Under the pieces are notes generated by a model. It ran no database searches and was not told the DNA's origin. It saw only the letters and a list, made by a program, of their open reading frames with translations. The position numbers and the translations under genes are program-made. This document shows positions 47,982 to 57,455 of a stretch of 64,000 bases of DNA, one piece after another. The stretch is from PALSA-610 sp038213435 (GTDB lineage: Bacteria > Actinomycetota > Acidimicrobiia > IMCC26256 > PALSA-610), in assembly GCA_038213435.1 (NCBI GenBank), contig JBBQTI010000011.1, positions 1 through 64,000 of the forward strand, written 5' to 3'. Position 1 is the stretch's first letter. Each line of letters opens with the position of its first letter.

Positions 47982-49088
47982 TCAACCCCTCGCCGTGAGC
48001 CGCTCGCGTGCGATGGTGCGACGCGCGAGCCGCTCCGGGATCGGCTCCACTCCGAGCCCCGGCCCGCTCGGGACGCGCATCCGGCCGTCGTCGATCACGA
48101 ACGGCTCGGTGAGGTCACCGTCGACCCCGAAGAAACGTTCCGACGCCGAACAGTCGCCGACGAGGGTGAAACCCGGCAACGCGGCGACGGCCAGCAACGC
48201 GGCGCGTCCCACGCCGGTCTCCAGCATCCCGCCCGGCAGCGCGTCGATCGCGCCGCGCACACATGTGTCGTGCACGCGTTTCGCCGCCTCGATCCCGAGC
48301 CGCCCGACCTTGATCGCGATCGCGTTGCACGCACGCCGGACGATCGCGTCCTTCGCGACCGCGACGCTCGTGATCGTCTCGTCGAGACAGATCGGAGTGC
48401 GCACCTGCTCGACGAGGAGCGCATGATCGGCGAGTGCCTCCGGTGCGCAAGGCTGCTCGACGCACTGCAGCCCGAGGTGATCGATCTCCTCGATCTCCTC
48501 GAACAGGCGCCGGGCCTCGTCGAGGGCGTAACTGCCGTTCGCGTCGGCCGCGAGCGACACCGCGGGACCGGCCTCGGCGCGCGCCGCAGCCAGCACGGCG
48601 ACGTCGTGACCAGGCTCGATCTTGCACTTGATCCGCCGGTAGCCGGCCTCGACATAGGTGGCGACGATGCGGCGCAACCCGTCGAGGTCGTCGACCAGAC
48701 CGACGGCGACGCCCGCATCGACGGCCGGGCGTCCGGCGCCGAGCCACGCGGCCAAGGACTTCCCCTCGGCGCGCAAGCGGGCGTCGATCAACGCACATTC
48801 GAGCGCGGCCCGCGCGGAGGTGTGCCCCCGCACGTCGTCGAGGTCCGCGCCGGCGAACGCGCGGGGGAGCAGGTGATCGCGCAAGGCGAGCCGTGCGTCA
48901 TCGATCGTTTCGCCCTCGTAGGCCGGTGTGGTTTGCGCGGTGCACTCGCCCCATCCAATGCCCGCGCTCGTTTGCACCCGGACGAGAAGCGCGTCCTTTA
49001 CCGCGGTCGTGACCCGCGCGGTCCGAAAGGGTGTGACGAGCGGCAACCGCACGCGGAACAAGTCGACCTCGTGCAGCGCGTCGCCCAC
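47982..49088 (-). CDS. menC: o-Succinylbenzoate synthase / N-acylamino acid racemase family
   Basis: The 368-residue enolase-superfamily enzyme has the KxK base pair in RRIKCKIEPGHD, the metal ligands Asp in LAADANGSYAL, Glu in CVEQPCAPE and Asp in CLDETITS, the second Lys in IAIKVGRLG, and PGGMLETGVGRAA. This matches the OSBS/NSAR branch that dehydrates SHCHC to o-succinylbenzoate in menaquinone synthesis; some members instead racemise N-acylamino acids. No other men genes are present, so the call rests on sequence alone. Translation starts at GTG 49088. Confidence 0.85.
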   Translation of the reverse strand: MGDALHEVDLFRVRLPLVTPFRTARVTTAVKDALLVRVQTSAGIGWGECTAQTTPAYEGETIDDARLALRDHLLPRAFAGADLDDVRGHTSARAALECALIDARLRAEGKSLAAWLGAGRPAVDAGVAVGLVDDLDGLRRIVATYVEAGYRRIKCKIEPGHDVAVLAAARAEAGPAVSLAADANGSYALDEARRLFEEIEEIDHLGLQCVEQPCAPEALADHALLVEQVRTPICLDETITSVAVAKDAIVRRACNAIAIKVGRLGIEAAKRVHDTCVRGAIDALPGGMLETGVGRAALLAVAALPGFTLVGDCSASERFFGVDGDLTEPFVIDDGRMRVPSGPGLGVEPIPERLARRTIARERLTARG

Positions 49089-49112
49089 CGGCGCGAGCGT
49101 ACGCGCGAACGC

Positions 49113-49490
49113 TCAGCGGCGCTTCGTCGCCTTCTTCTTGGCGGGCGCTTTCTTGGCCGGAGCCTTCTTCGCGGCGGTCTTCTTCGCAGGCGCCTTCTTC
49201 GCGGCGGTCTTGCGACCCGACAGTACCGAGTCCTTGAACGCCTTCAGCGGTGTGATGCGGGCGACGCGCTTGGCCGCGACCTTCACCTGTTCGCCGGTGG
49301 CGGGGTTGCGGGCCATGCGTGCGGGTCGGTCGATGCGGCGGAACTTGGCGAAGCCAGAGATCGCGACATCCTCACCCGTCGACACCGTCGCAGTGATGAG
49401 ATCGGTGAACGACGTCAAGAACGTGTCGGCTTCCCTGCGCGTCCAGTCGTTGCGGTCGGCGAGCTCGTTCAGCAGCTGGCTGCGGTTCAC
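49113..49490 (-). CDS. hup: HU-family nucleoid protein with Lys/Ala-rich tail
   Basis: The 125-residue protein has the HU core (MNRSQLLNELADRNDWTRRE, the DNA-binding arm region RPARMARNPATGEQVKVAAK and TPLKAFKDSVL) followed by a C-terminal tail of about 30 residues made of AAKK/APAKK repeats, as in mycobacterial HupB. It bends and compacts DNA, and the tail resembles eukaryotic histone H1. The gene is divergent from trmH, with a comparatively AT-rich stretch (ttttcaaaggttttttc near 49570) in between that probably holds promoters. Confidence 0.95.
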   Translation of the reverse strand: MNRSQLLNELADRNDWTRREADTFLTSFTDLITATVSTGEDVAISGFAKFRRIDRPARMARNPATGEQVKVAAKRVARITPLKAFKDSVLSGRKTAAKKAPAKKTAAKKAPAKKAPAKKKATKRR

Positions 49491-49642
49491 TGGTCCTCCA
49501 TGCGATGTTGGGAAGTGCGGGGTGCATCGTTACACGTTCCCTGCGTCGATGTGTGGATCTCAGGCCCATTTTCAAAGGTTTTTTCGGCCGCGCGCCGGCG
49601 ATCGCTCGTCCCGGCAGGGCCTCGGCGTGCCAAGGTTGGCGG

Positions 49643-50455
49643 GTGCGTTCGCCGGTCTTCGTGGAGGATCCCGCCGACCCGCGCCTGGCCGACTACGTCG
49701 ATCTTGCCGATCCCGACGTCCGGCGGCGGGTCGAGGCCGAGCGGGGCTTCTTCATCGCCGAGTCGCCGCTCGTGGTGAGGCGCCTCCTCGAGTCGGGGAG
49801 GCGGATCCGGTCGGTGCTCGTCACTCCGGCGCGGTTCGACACGCTGTCCGACGCGTTCGCGAGCGCGGCCCTCGACGCTCCCGTGTATGTGGCACCGGAC
49901 GCGGTGCTGCGCCGGGTGGTCGGCTTCGACCTCCACCGGGGCGCCGTCGCGGCGGCCGATCGCTGGCCGATGCCCGCGGTCGAACGGGTGCTGCACGGCG
50001 CCCGCCGCGTCGCGGTTCTCGAGCGCGTGAACGACCACGAGAACCTCGGCGTCCTGTTCCGGAGTGCGGCCGCGCTCGGTGTCGATGCGGTGTTGCTCGA
50101 CCCCGAGTGCTCCGATCCGCTCTATCGCCGAAGCGTTCGCGTGTCGATCGGCCACGTGCTGCGATTGCCGTGGACGCGCATCGCGTCGGTCGACGACGTG
50201 CGGCGGGCCGGCCTCACGACGTTCGCGCTCACACCGTCCGCCGGCGCCACGCCGATCGATGTCGTCGACTGGCCCGAGCGCGTGGCCCTGCTGTTCGGCG
50301 CGGAAGGGCACGGACTCTCGGACCGGTGGCTCGACGCGGCCGACCACCGAGTGAAGATCCCGATGCGGCCCGGCGCCGATTCGCTCAACGTCGCGACCGC
50401 CGCCGCCGTCGCGTTCTACGCCGCCTCGGTCAATCGGCCGGAGTGTCGACCGTGA
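49643..50455 (+). CDS. TrmH/SpoU-family RNA 2'-O-methyltransferase
   Basis: The 270-residue SPOUT enzyme has an N-terminal substrate-binding domain and the three trefoil-knot motifs: NDHENLGVLFRSAAALG, LLFGAEGHGLSDRWL and IPMRPGADSLNVATAAAV. It methylates a ribose in tRNA or rRNA with S-adenosylmethionine; the target is unknown. The GTG at 49643 gives the family start. Its 3' end overlaps the convergent ABC-F gene by 26 bases. Confidence 0.92.
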   Translation: MRSPVFVEDPADPRLADYVDLADPDVRRRVEAERGFFIAESPLVVRRLLESGRRIRSVLVTPARFDTLSDAFASAALDAPVYVAPDAVLRRVVGFDLHRGAVAAADRWPMPAVERVLHGARRVAVLERVNDHENLGVLFRSAAALGVDAVLLDPECSDPLYRRSVRVSIGHVLRLPWTRIASVDDVRRAGLTTFALTPSAGATPIDVVDWPERVALLFGAEGHGLSDRWLDAADHRVKIPMRPGADSLNVATAAAVAFYAASVNRPECRP

Positions 50456-52112
50456 TCCGTCCCTCTTCTACCGTGATGTGACGCGTCAGCGAGATCGCGT
50501 CGAGCAGGGAACGGTCGTGCGTGACGAGCAGCAACGTTCCCGGGTAGTTCCCCAGCGCCGATTCGAGTTGCTCGATCGCGGGCAGGTCGAGATGGTTCGT
50601 CGGTTCGTCGAGAACGAGGCAGTTCACGCCCTTGGCTCCGAGCAGCGCGAGCGACGCGCGTGTTCGCTCGCCCGGCGAGAGCGAGTCGGCCGGCCGCGCG
50701 ACGTGTTCGGCGCCCAAGCCGAACTTCGCGAGCAGCGAGCGCGCCGCGCTCGGCATCAGCGCGCTCGCGGTTTCGAAGCGGGCGAGGAGCGGCGCGGTGC
50801 CGGAGAAGGCGGCGCGGGCCTGGTCGAGCTCTCCGACGATGACGCCCGGCCCGAGCCATCGTTCGCCGGCTACGAGTCGCCGCCGTCCAATGAGCGTGTC
50901 GAGCAGCGTCGTCTTGCCGCCTCCGTTCGCGCCCAAGATCGCGATCCGCTCGCCGTACGCGACTTGGAGGTCGATCGGACCGAGCGTGAAATCGCCTCTC
51001 CGCACCACCGCGCCGGCGAGGCGCGCGACAACCGCGCCGCTACGGGGCGCGGCCGCGATCTCCATGCGCAGGTCCCAAGCCTCCCACGGCTTGTCCATCG
51101 CGTTCTTCTCGAGCCGGGCGAGCGCGCGATCGGTGATCTTGGCCTTGGCCGCGACGTGCTCGCTGCTGTTGCGCCGGAACTCGCGGATGTTCTTGTCGTT
51201 CTCCCCCGATTTCTCCAGCTTCGCCTTGCCCTGCACCGACCACTGGCGTTGACGCTGCGCCCGGTCGATCAACTCGCCGCGCTGCGAGCGGTACGCCGCG
51301 TACTCCTCCTCGGCGTGACGGCGGGCGGTCGCGTGCTCGTCGAGATACGACTGCCACCCGCCCGCGTACTCCGTTGCCGAGTGCCGGTGCTCGTCGAGCT
51401 CCAGCACCGAGGTAATCGTGCGGTCGAGGAACGCGCGGTCGTGCGACACGATGACGGCGCCGCCCGCGAGCTCGTCGTGCAGGAACCGTTCCAGACGTTC
51501 GAGCCCGGTAAAATCGAGATCGTTGGTGGGCTCGTCGAGCAAGAAGACGTCGAAGCGGGCGAGCACGATGGCCGCGAGGCTCGCACGCGCGGCCTGGCCG
51601 CCCGACAGCGCGTGCATATCGAGGTCGAGCACGCGGGCCGCGAGACCGAGGTCGGCGCATACCGCGCCGACCCGGGCGTCGAAGTCGGCGGCGCCGAGGG
51701 AGAGGTAGCGCTCGAGCGCCTCGGCGTAGGTGTCGTCGGCGCCCGGGGTCTGTCCGGCGAGTGCGGCCGACGCGGTGTGCAACTTCTCGACCGCGTCCGC
51801 GACGCCGGTGCGGCGAGCGAGGTACGCGCGAACGGTCTCGCCCGCGCGTCGTTCGGGCTCTTGCGGGAGGTAGCCCACGGTCGCGGTCGGCGGCGTGAGG
51901 GTGAGGCTTCCCGAATCGGGCGCGTCGAGGCCGGCCAGGATCTTGAGCAGCGTCGACTTGCCGGTGCCGTTGGGTGCGACGACACCGACACGGTGAAGCG
52001 GTCCGACCGTGCACGACACGTGATCGAGCACGACGTGCGGCCCGAACGACTTGGTGAGGTCACGGGCGACGAGGGAGGCGAAGGAGGACGACACGGACGA
52101 CACGGACGACAC
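50430..52112 (-). CDS. ABC-F family ATPase
   Basis: The 560-residue protein has two ABC ATPase domains in one chain without membrane segments. Domain 1 has PNGTGKST, LSGGQAAR and FLLDEPTNDLD; domain 2 has GANGGGKTT, LSPGERTR and LVLDEPTNHLD. A long charged linker between them (about 245-320, with SGENDKNIREFRRNSSEHVA) should reach the ribosome. ABC-F proteins act on stalled ribosomes or give ribosome protection against antibiotics. Three in-frame GTG codons at 52112, 52103 and 52094, created by a 9-base repeat, could each start translation. Confidence 0.93.
   Translation of the reverse strand: MSSVSSVSSSFASLVARDLTKSFGPHVVLDHVSCTVGPLHRVGVVAPNGTGKSTLLKILAGLDAPDSGSLTLTPPTATVGYLPQEPERRAGETVRAYLARRTGVADAVEKLHTASAALAGQTPGADDTYAEALERYLSLGAADFDARVGAVCADLGLAARVLDLDMHALSGGQAARASLAAIVLARFDVFLLDEPTNDLDFTGLERLERFLHDELAGGAVIVSHDRAFLDRTITSVLELDEHRHSATEYAGGWQSYLDEHATARRHAEEEYAAYRSQRGELIDRAQRQRQWSVQGKAKLEKSGENDKNIREFRRNSSEHVAAKAKITDRALARLEKNAMDKPWEAWDLRMEIAAAPRSGAVVARLAGAVVRRGDFTLGPIDLQVAYGERIAILGANGGGKTTLLDTLIGRRRLVAGERWLGPGVIVGELDQARAAFSGTAPLLARFETASALMPSAARSLLAKFGLGAEHVARPADSLSPGERTRASLALLGAKGVNCLVLDEPTNHLDLPAIEQLESALGNYPGTLLLVTHDRSLLDAISLTRHITVEEGRITVDTPAD
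52086..52112. repeat. Triple 9-base tandem repeat at a gene start
   Basis: The unit ggacgacac occurs three times in a row (minus strand GTGTCGTCC). It encodes the N-terminal VSSVSSVSS of the ABC-F protein and supplies three alternative GTG starts. Copy-number change would alter the N-terminus by three residues without changing frame. Confidence 0.8.
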
Positions 52113-52214
52113 GGCGGCACCTGCAATCGAGCGGCGGACAACAGGCCAGAGGCCAAGAGGCTCGGAAGGGGCCGGATCACGACATCGGCGCCGAGGATAG
52201 CCCGGTACGCGAGC

Positions 52215-52790
52215 ATGGTCGTCGTGAATTCACCTGACCGGGTGCCCGCGGCGTCGCTCGAGCTGGACGACGACGGTGAGGCGCTCGGGTTGCGGGTGGT
52301 CGACGCCCGCCATGCCGGCGAGGCGTTCGAACGCGCTCGACTCGTCGACGTCGACCTGGTGCGCTGTGACCTGTCGGGTTGCGACTTCTCCGAGTCGGTC
52401 TGGCAGAGGGTGAACCTCGTCGACTGCCGCGCGTCGGCGATCGAGCTTCCGCAGGCGAACCTGCGTCATGTCACGTTCGAGGCCTGCAAGCTGGACGACG
52501 CGAACTTCAGGCTCGCGAAGTTGCAGGACGTCCGGTTCGACGGGTCGGTGCTCGCCGGCGCCGAGCTCATCGGCGCGCAGCTCGACGATCTCGCCTTCGA
52601 CGGCGGCGATCTGGCCGGCGCCGACTTCTCGAACGCGAGATGCTCCGCGGTCGACCTGCGCGGCGCCCGGCTCGACGGTCTGCGCGGCATCGCCTCCCTC
52701 GCCGGAGCGACCGTCGGTGTCGACCAGCTGTTCGGTCTCGCGCCCGCACTCGCCCAGGCGCTCGGGCTGCACGTGAGCTCCGACGAGTAG
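52215..52790 (+). CDS. Pentapeptide-repeat protein
   Basis: The 191-residue protein is dominated by A(D/N)LxX-type pentapeptides from about residue 40 to 165 (VDVDLVRCDLSGCDFSESVW, ANLRHVTFEACKLDDANFRL, AGADFSNARCSAVDLRGARL). This should form a right-handed quadrilateral beta helix that mimics DNA. Some relatives protect gyrase from quinolones or toxins; most have no known function. It is soluble with no signal peptide. It is divergent from the ABC-F gene, 102 bases away. Confidence 0.9.
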   Translation: MVVVNSPDRVPAASLELDDDGEALGLRVVDARHAGEAFERARLVDVDLVRCDLSGCDFSESVWQRVNLVDCRASAIELPQANLRHVTFEACKLDDANFRLAKLQDVRFDGSVLAGAELIGAQLDDLAFDGGDLAGADFSNARCSAVDLRGARLDGLRGIASLAGATVGVDQLFGLAPALAQALGLHVSSDE

Positions 52791-52925
52791 GCACGGGGCA
52801 AATATGCGTTCGCCGAGTTGATCCTGCGCACCGCTAGAATCGTCCTGCTCCGCCACGGGCCAATGTTGTCCCGCGGTGGCCAGTCCCAACTGGAGCTGAC
52901 CGCCCGAAACGAGGATGACACCGCA

Positions 52926-55900
52926 GTGGCCGATCGCGAGCTACCCCCGCTGTACGACCCCCGATTCGAGCACGACGCGTGCGGCGTCGGCTTCGTGGTC
53001 GACGTGCAGGGCCGCAAGAGCCACGCGATCGTCGACGAGGCGCTCACGGCCGTCTGTTGCCTGAACCACCGGGGCGCGGCAGGGGCGGAGCCCGACACCG
53101 GCGACGGCGCCGGCATCTTGGTGCAGACGCCTGACGGCTTCTACCGGGCGACCGTCGACTTCGCCTTACCGCCCGCGGGCGCCTACGCGACGGGCATCGC
53201 GTTCGTCCCGGACGACCGCGTCGACGCCACGACCGACGCGGTCGCCAAGGTTCTCGCCGACGAGGGCTTCGCGGTGTTGGGCTGGCGCGCGGTACCGGTC
53301 GACGCGGCCCAGCCGGGTGCGTCCGCCCGTGAGTTGATGCCGGCGTTCGTGCAGGTGTTCGTGGCGAAGAACGGACTGGTCGGCGAGGAGCTCGAACGGC
53401 ACGTCTACCTCGCCCGCAAGCGCATCGAACACGAGACCGAGGCGTACTTCGCGTCGCTCAGCGGGCGGGTCGTCGTGTACAAGGGCATGCTCACGCCCGA
53501 CCAGCTCAAAGCGTTCTACCCCGACCTGCGTGATGAGCGATTCGAGAGCGCGCTCGCGCTCGTGCACTCGCGCTTCAGCACGAACACGTTTCCGAGCTGG
53601 CCGCTCGCGCACCCCTACCGGATGCTCGCCCACAACGGTGAGATCAACACGGTCCAAGGCAACGAGAACTGGATGCGCGCCCGTGAGGGTGTGATGACGA
53701 GTGACGTGCTGTCCGGCGATCTCGAGCGCGCCTTCCCGATCTGCACGCCCGCGGCCTCGGACACCGCCCGCTTCGACGAGGCGCTCGAGCTTCTCAACCT
53801 CGCCGGCCGTCCACTCCACCACGCGATCTTGATGATGATCCCCGAGGCGTGGGAGAACCACGAGAGCATGGATGCGCCGCGCAAGGCGTTCTATCGCTAC
53901 CACGCGGCGCTGATGGAGCCGTGGGACGGACCGGCCTCGATCGCGTTCAGCGACGGCACGGTGATCGGCGCGGTACTCGATCGGAACGGTCTGCGACCAT
54001 CGCGCTACTGGGTCACCGACGACGACCGCGTCATCATGGCGAGCGAGGTCGGCGTGCTCGACATCGACCCGGCGAAGATCGTGAGGAAGGGTCGGTTGGA
54101 GCCGGGAAAGATCTTTCTCGTCGACACCGCCCAGGGGCGCATCATCCCCGACGAGGAGATCAAGGCCGACCTCGCCGCGCAGCACCCGTATCAGCAGTGG
54201 CTCGACGACGGGCTCGTGCACCTCGACGACCTGCCGCCCCAGTTCCCGCTCGTACCGCAGCACAGCTCCGCGGTACAGCAGCAGCGCATGTTCGGATACA
54301 CCGAAGAGGACCTGCGCCTGATCATCGCTCCGATGGCCCGCAACGCGGTCGAATCGCTCGGCTCGATGGGGACCGACACTCCCGTGCCCGTGCTGTCCGA
54401 CCGTCCCCGCATGCTGTACGAGTACTTCAAGCAGCTGTTCGCGCAGGTCACCAACCCGCCCCTCGACGCCAACTTCGAGGTGCTCGTCACGTCGCTCGAC
54501 TCGGCGCTCGGCCCCGAGGGAAACCTGCTCGAACCGACGCCGGAATCGTGCCGCCAGATCGTGTGCCCGACGCCGATCCTCACCAACGAGGAGCTGGCCA
54601 AGCTTCGCTACATCGACGACAGCGACTCCGCGGTGCCGGGGTTCACGCCGTTCTCGGTGTACTGCCAATACCCGGTCGCCGAGGGTGGCGACGGACTGCG
54701 CATGGCGATCGACAACGTGCGGACGCAGGTGAGCGATGCGATCGCAAGCGGCGCCAACCTCGTGATCCTCTCCGACCGTTACGCCGACTCGGAGAACGCG
54801 CCCATCCCCGCGCTGCTCATCACGGCCGCGGTACACCACCATCTCGTGCGCGAGAAGACGCGCACACGCGTCGGGCTCGTGGTCGAGACGGGCGAAGCGC
54901 GCGAGGTGCACCACTTCGCGTTGTTGTTGGGCTACGGCGCGGGCGCCATCAATCCGTACCTCGCCTTCGACACCATCCGCGACCTGTGCCGCGAAGGCGT
55001 GCTGAGCGGGATGACGGAACGCAAGGCCGTCAAGAACTACGTGAAGGCTGCCGGCAAGGGCATCCTCAAGGTGATGTCGAAGATGGGCATCTCCACCGTC
55101 GCGTCCTACACGGGCGCCCAGATCTTCGAGGCGGTCGGCCTGCAGAAGACGCTCATCGACGAGTACTTCACCGGCACCGCGTCGCGCATCGAGGGTATCG
55201 ATCTCGACGTGATCGCCGAGGAGGTCGCGCGGCGCCACAACATCGCGTATCCCGACCGGCCCGGCGAGCTGGCGCACCGAGAGTTGACCGTGGGCGGCGA
55301 GTACCAGTGGCGCCGAGAGGGCGAGTACCACCTCTTCAACCCGGAGACGGTCTTCAAGCTCCAGCACTCGACCCGCTCGCGTCGCTACGACGTGTTCAAG
55401 CAGTACACGACGCTCGTCGACGAGCAGTCGCGCCGGATCGCGACCCTGCGAGGTCTGTTCGAGATGCGCACCGACGAACGCGTACCCGTGCCGATCGACG
55501 AGGTCGAGCCGGTCACCTCGATCGTGAAGCGCTTCTCGAGCGGCGCCATGAGCTACGGGTCCATCTCGAAGGAAGCGCACGAGAACCTCGCGATCGCGAT
55601 GAACCGTCTGGGTGCGCGCTCCAACACCGGCGAAGGCGGCGAGGATCCCGACCGGTTCGTGCGCGACGCCAACGGCGACTCGCGCCGCAGCGCGGTGAAG
55701 CAGGTCGCGTCCGGGCGTTTCGGCGTGACGAGCGAGTACCTCGTGAACGCCGACGACCTGCAGATCAAGATGGCGCAGGGCGCCAAACCGGGTGAGGGCG
55801 GCGAGCTCCCGGGTCACAAGGTGTATCCGTGGATCGCGAAGACGCGGCACTCCACCCCGGGCGTGGGGCTCATCTCGCCGCCTCCGCACCACGACATCTA

Positions 55901-57455
55901 CTCGATCGAGGATCTCAAGCAGCTGATCCACGACCTGAAGAACGCGAACGACCGCGCCCGGGTGCACGTGAAGCTCGTCGCGGAGGTCGGCGTCGGTACG
56001 GTCGCCGCCGGCGTGTCGAAGGCCCACGCCGACGTCGTGCTCATCTCCGGTCACGACGGCGGCACCGGCGCGGCGCGGCTCACCTCGATCAAGCACGCGG
56101 GAGCGCCGTGGGAGCTCGGCCTGGCGGAGACCCAGCAGACGTTGCTGTTGAACGGGCTCCGCGACCGCATCGTCGTACAAGTCGACGGGCAGCTCAAGAC
56201 CGGCCGCGACGTGGTGATCGCGGCGCTGCTCGGAGCCGAGGAGTTCGGCTTCGCAACCGCGCCGCTCGTCGTGAGCGGCTGCATCATGATGCGCGTCTGT
56301 CACCTCGACACGTGTCCGGTCGGGGTCGCGACCCAGAATCCGGAGCTGCGCAAGAAGTTCTCGGGCAAGCCCGAGTTCGTCGTCAACTTCTTCGAGTTCA
56401 TCGCCGAGGAGGTGCGCGAGCTGCTCGCCGCGTTGGGCTTCCGCACGCTCGAAGATGCCATCGGCCACGTCGAGATGCTCGATGTGCATCGTGCGGTCGA
56501 GCACTGGAAGGCCAGGGGGCTCGACCTCTCGCCGATCCTCGTGCCGCCCGTCAACAAGTACGAGCAGACGCTCCACTGTTCGCGATCCCAGGATCACGGG
56601 CTCGAAAAGGCGCTCGACCGCCAGCTGATCGCGGACGCACGAACCGTGCTCGAGAGCGGCGAAGGGCAGTTCCGGGAGTCGTACGAGATTCGCAACACGA
56701 ACCGCACCGTCGGCACGATGCTGGGTTCGGAGCTCACGCGCCGATGGGGCGGCGAAGGCCTGCCCGACGGAACCATCGATCTCACGTTCCAAGGCTCAGC
56801 CGGCCAGAGTTTCGGCGCGTTCGTGCCGCGCGGTATCAGCCTCCGGCTCGAAGGCGATGCCAACGACTACTTCGGCAAGGGGCTGTCCGGCGGCACGTTG
56901 GTGTTGCGTCCCGCGCGCACTGCGAAGTTCGTCGCGGAAGAGAACATCATCGCGGGCAACGTGATCCTCTACGGCGCGACCGGCGGAAGCGTGTTCATCC
57001 GCGGCATGGTGGGCGAGAGGTTCTGCGTGCGCAACTCGGGCGCGACCGCAGTGGTCGAGGGCGTCGGCGACCACGGCTGCGAGTACATGACCGGTGGGCG
57101 CGCGGTGATCCTCGGCCCGACGGGCCGCAATTTCGCGGCCGGGATGAGCGGCGGGTTCGCGTTCGTCCTCGATCCCGATCGGTCGCTGTTTCTCCGCATG
57201 AACCGCGAGATGGTCGATCTCGACCTCCTCGACGACGACGAGGACGTCGACTGGCTGCGGAGCATCGTCACCATGCACCTGGAGCTGACGGGTTCGGCCG
57301 TCGCCGAGCGCCTGCTGTCGAACTGGTGGCAGAACGTGCGGCAGTTCACGAAGATCTTCCCGAAGGATTACAAACGCGTGCTCGAAGCTCAACGCGACGC
57401 CGTCGAACGCGGCGTCGACGTCGACGAAGCAGTCATGGCCGCGGCTCGTGGGTGA
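52926..57455 (+). CDS. gltB: Glutamate synthase large (alpha) subunit
   Basis: The 1509-residue subunit makes two glutamates from glutamine and 2-oxoglutarate. The class II glutaminase domain starts at the nucleophile Cys19 (FEHDACGVGF), which is exposed after loss of the propeptide. The central and FMN-binding barrel domains follow (PGEGGELPGHKV; KPHADVVLISGHDGGTGAAR-like region near 56030). The 3Fe-4S motif is C-x5-C-x4-C in CIMMRVCHLDTCPVGVATQ, and the C-terminal GxGxG beta-helix ends the chain. I prefer the GTG at 52926 because the N-terminus then matches mycobacterial GltB; the frame is open back to 52818 with an ATG at 52863. It overlaps gltD by 8 bases. Confidence 0.96.
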   Translation: MADRELPPLYDPRFEHDACGVGFVVDVQGRKSHAIVDEALTAVCCLNHRGAAGAEPDTGDGAGILVQTPDGFYRATVDFALPPAGAYATGIAFVPDDRVDATTDAVAKVLADEGFAVLGWRAVPVDAAQPGASARELMPAFVQVFVAKNGLVGEELERHVYLARKRIEHETEAYFASLSGRVVVYKGMLTPDQLKAFYPDLRDERFESALALVHSRFSTNTFPSWPLAHPYRMLAHNGEINTVQGNENWMRAREGVMTSDVLSGDLERAFPICTPAASDTARFDEALELLNLAGRPLHHAILMMIPEAWENHESMDAPRKAFYRYHAALMEPWDGPASIAFSDGTVIGAVLDRNGLRPSRYWVTDDDRVIMASEVGVLDIDPAKIVRKGRLEPGKIFLVDTAQGRIIPDEEIKADLAAQHPYQQWLDDGLVHLDDLPPQFPLVPQHSSAVQQQRMFGYTEEDLRLIIAPMARNAVESLGSMGTDTPVPVLSDRPRMLYEYFKQLFAQVTNPPLDANFEVLVTSLDSALGPEGNLLEPTPESCRQIVCPTPILTNEELAKLRYIDDSDSAVPGFTPFSVYCQYPVAEGGDGLRMAIDNVRTQVSDAIASGANLVILSDRYADSENAPIPALLITAAVHHHLVREKTRTRVGLVVETGEAREVHHFALLLGYGAGAINPYLAFDTIRDLCREGVLSGMTERKAVKNYVKAAGKGILKVMSKMGISTVASYTGAQIFEAVGLQKTLIDEYFTGTASRIEGIDLDVIAEEVARRHNIAYPDRPGELAHRELTVGGEYQWRREGEYHLFNPETVFKLQHSTRSRRYDVFKQYTTLVDEQSRRIATLRGLFEMRTDERVPVPIDEVEPVTSIVKRFSSGAMSYGSISKEAHENLAIAMNRLGARSNTGEGGEDPDRFVRDANGDSRRSAVKQVASGRFGVTSEYLVNADDLQIKMAQGAKPGEGGELPGHKVYPWIAKTRHSTPGVGLISPPPHHDIYSIEDLKQLIHDLKNANDRARVHVKLVAEVGVGTVAAGVSKAHADVVLISGHDGGTGAARLTSIKHAGAPWELGLAETQQTLLLNGLRDRIVVQVDGQLKTGRDVVIAALLGAEEFGFATAPLVVSGCIMMRVCHLDTCPVGVATQNPELRKKFSGKPEFVVNFFEFIAEEVRELLAALGFRTLEDAIGHVEMLDVHRAVEHWKARGLDLSPILVPPVNKYEQTLHCSRSQDHGLEKALDRQLIADARTVLESGEGQFRESYEIRNTNRTVGTMLGSELTRRWGGEGLPDGTIDLTFQGSAGQSFGAFVPRGISLRLEGDANDYFGKGLSGGTLVLRPARTAKFVAEENIIAGNVILYGATGGSVFIRGMVGERFCVRNSGATAVVEGVGDHGCEYMTGGRAVILGPTGRNFAAGMSGGFAFVLDPDRSLFLRMNREMVDLDLLDDDEDVDWLRSIVTMHLELTGSAVAERLLSNWWQNVRQFTKIFPKDYKRVLEAQRDAVERGVDVDEAVMAAARG

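Noticed and set aside
53166..56792. 1208-codon open frame on the minus strand opposite gltB
   Set aside because: It is the antisense shadow of a well-conserved high-GC gene. Its translation is rich in Arg, His, Val and Asp without domains, and gltB motifs fill the whole plus strand.
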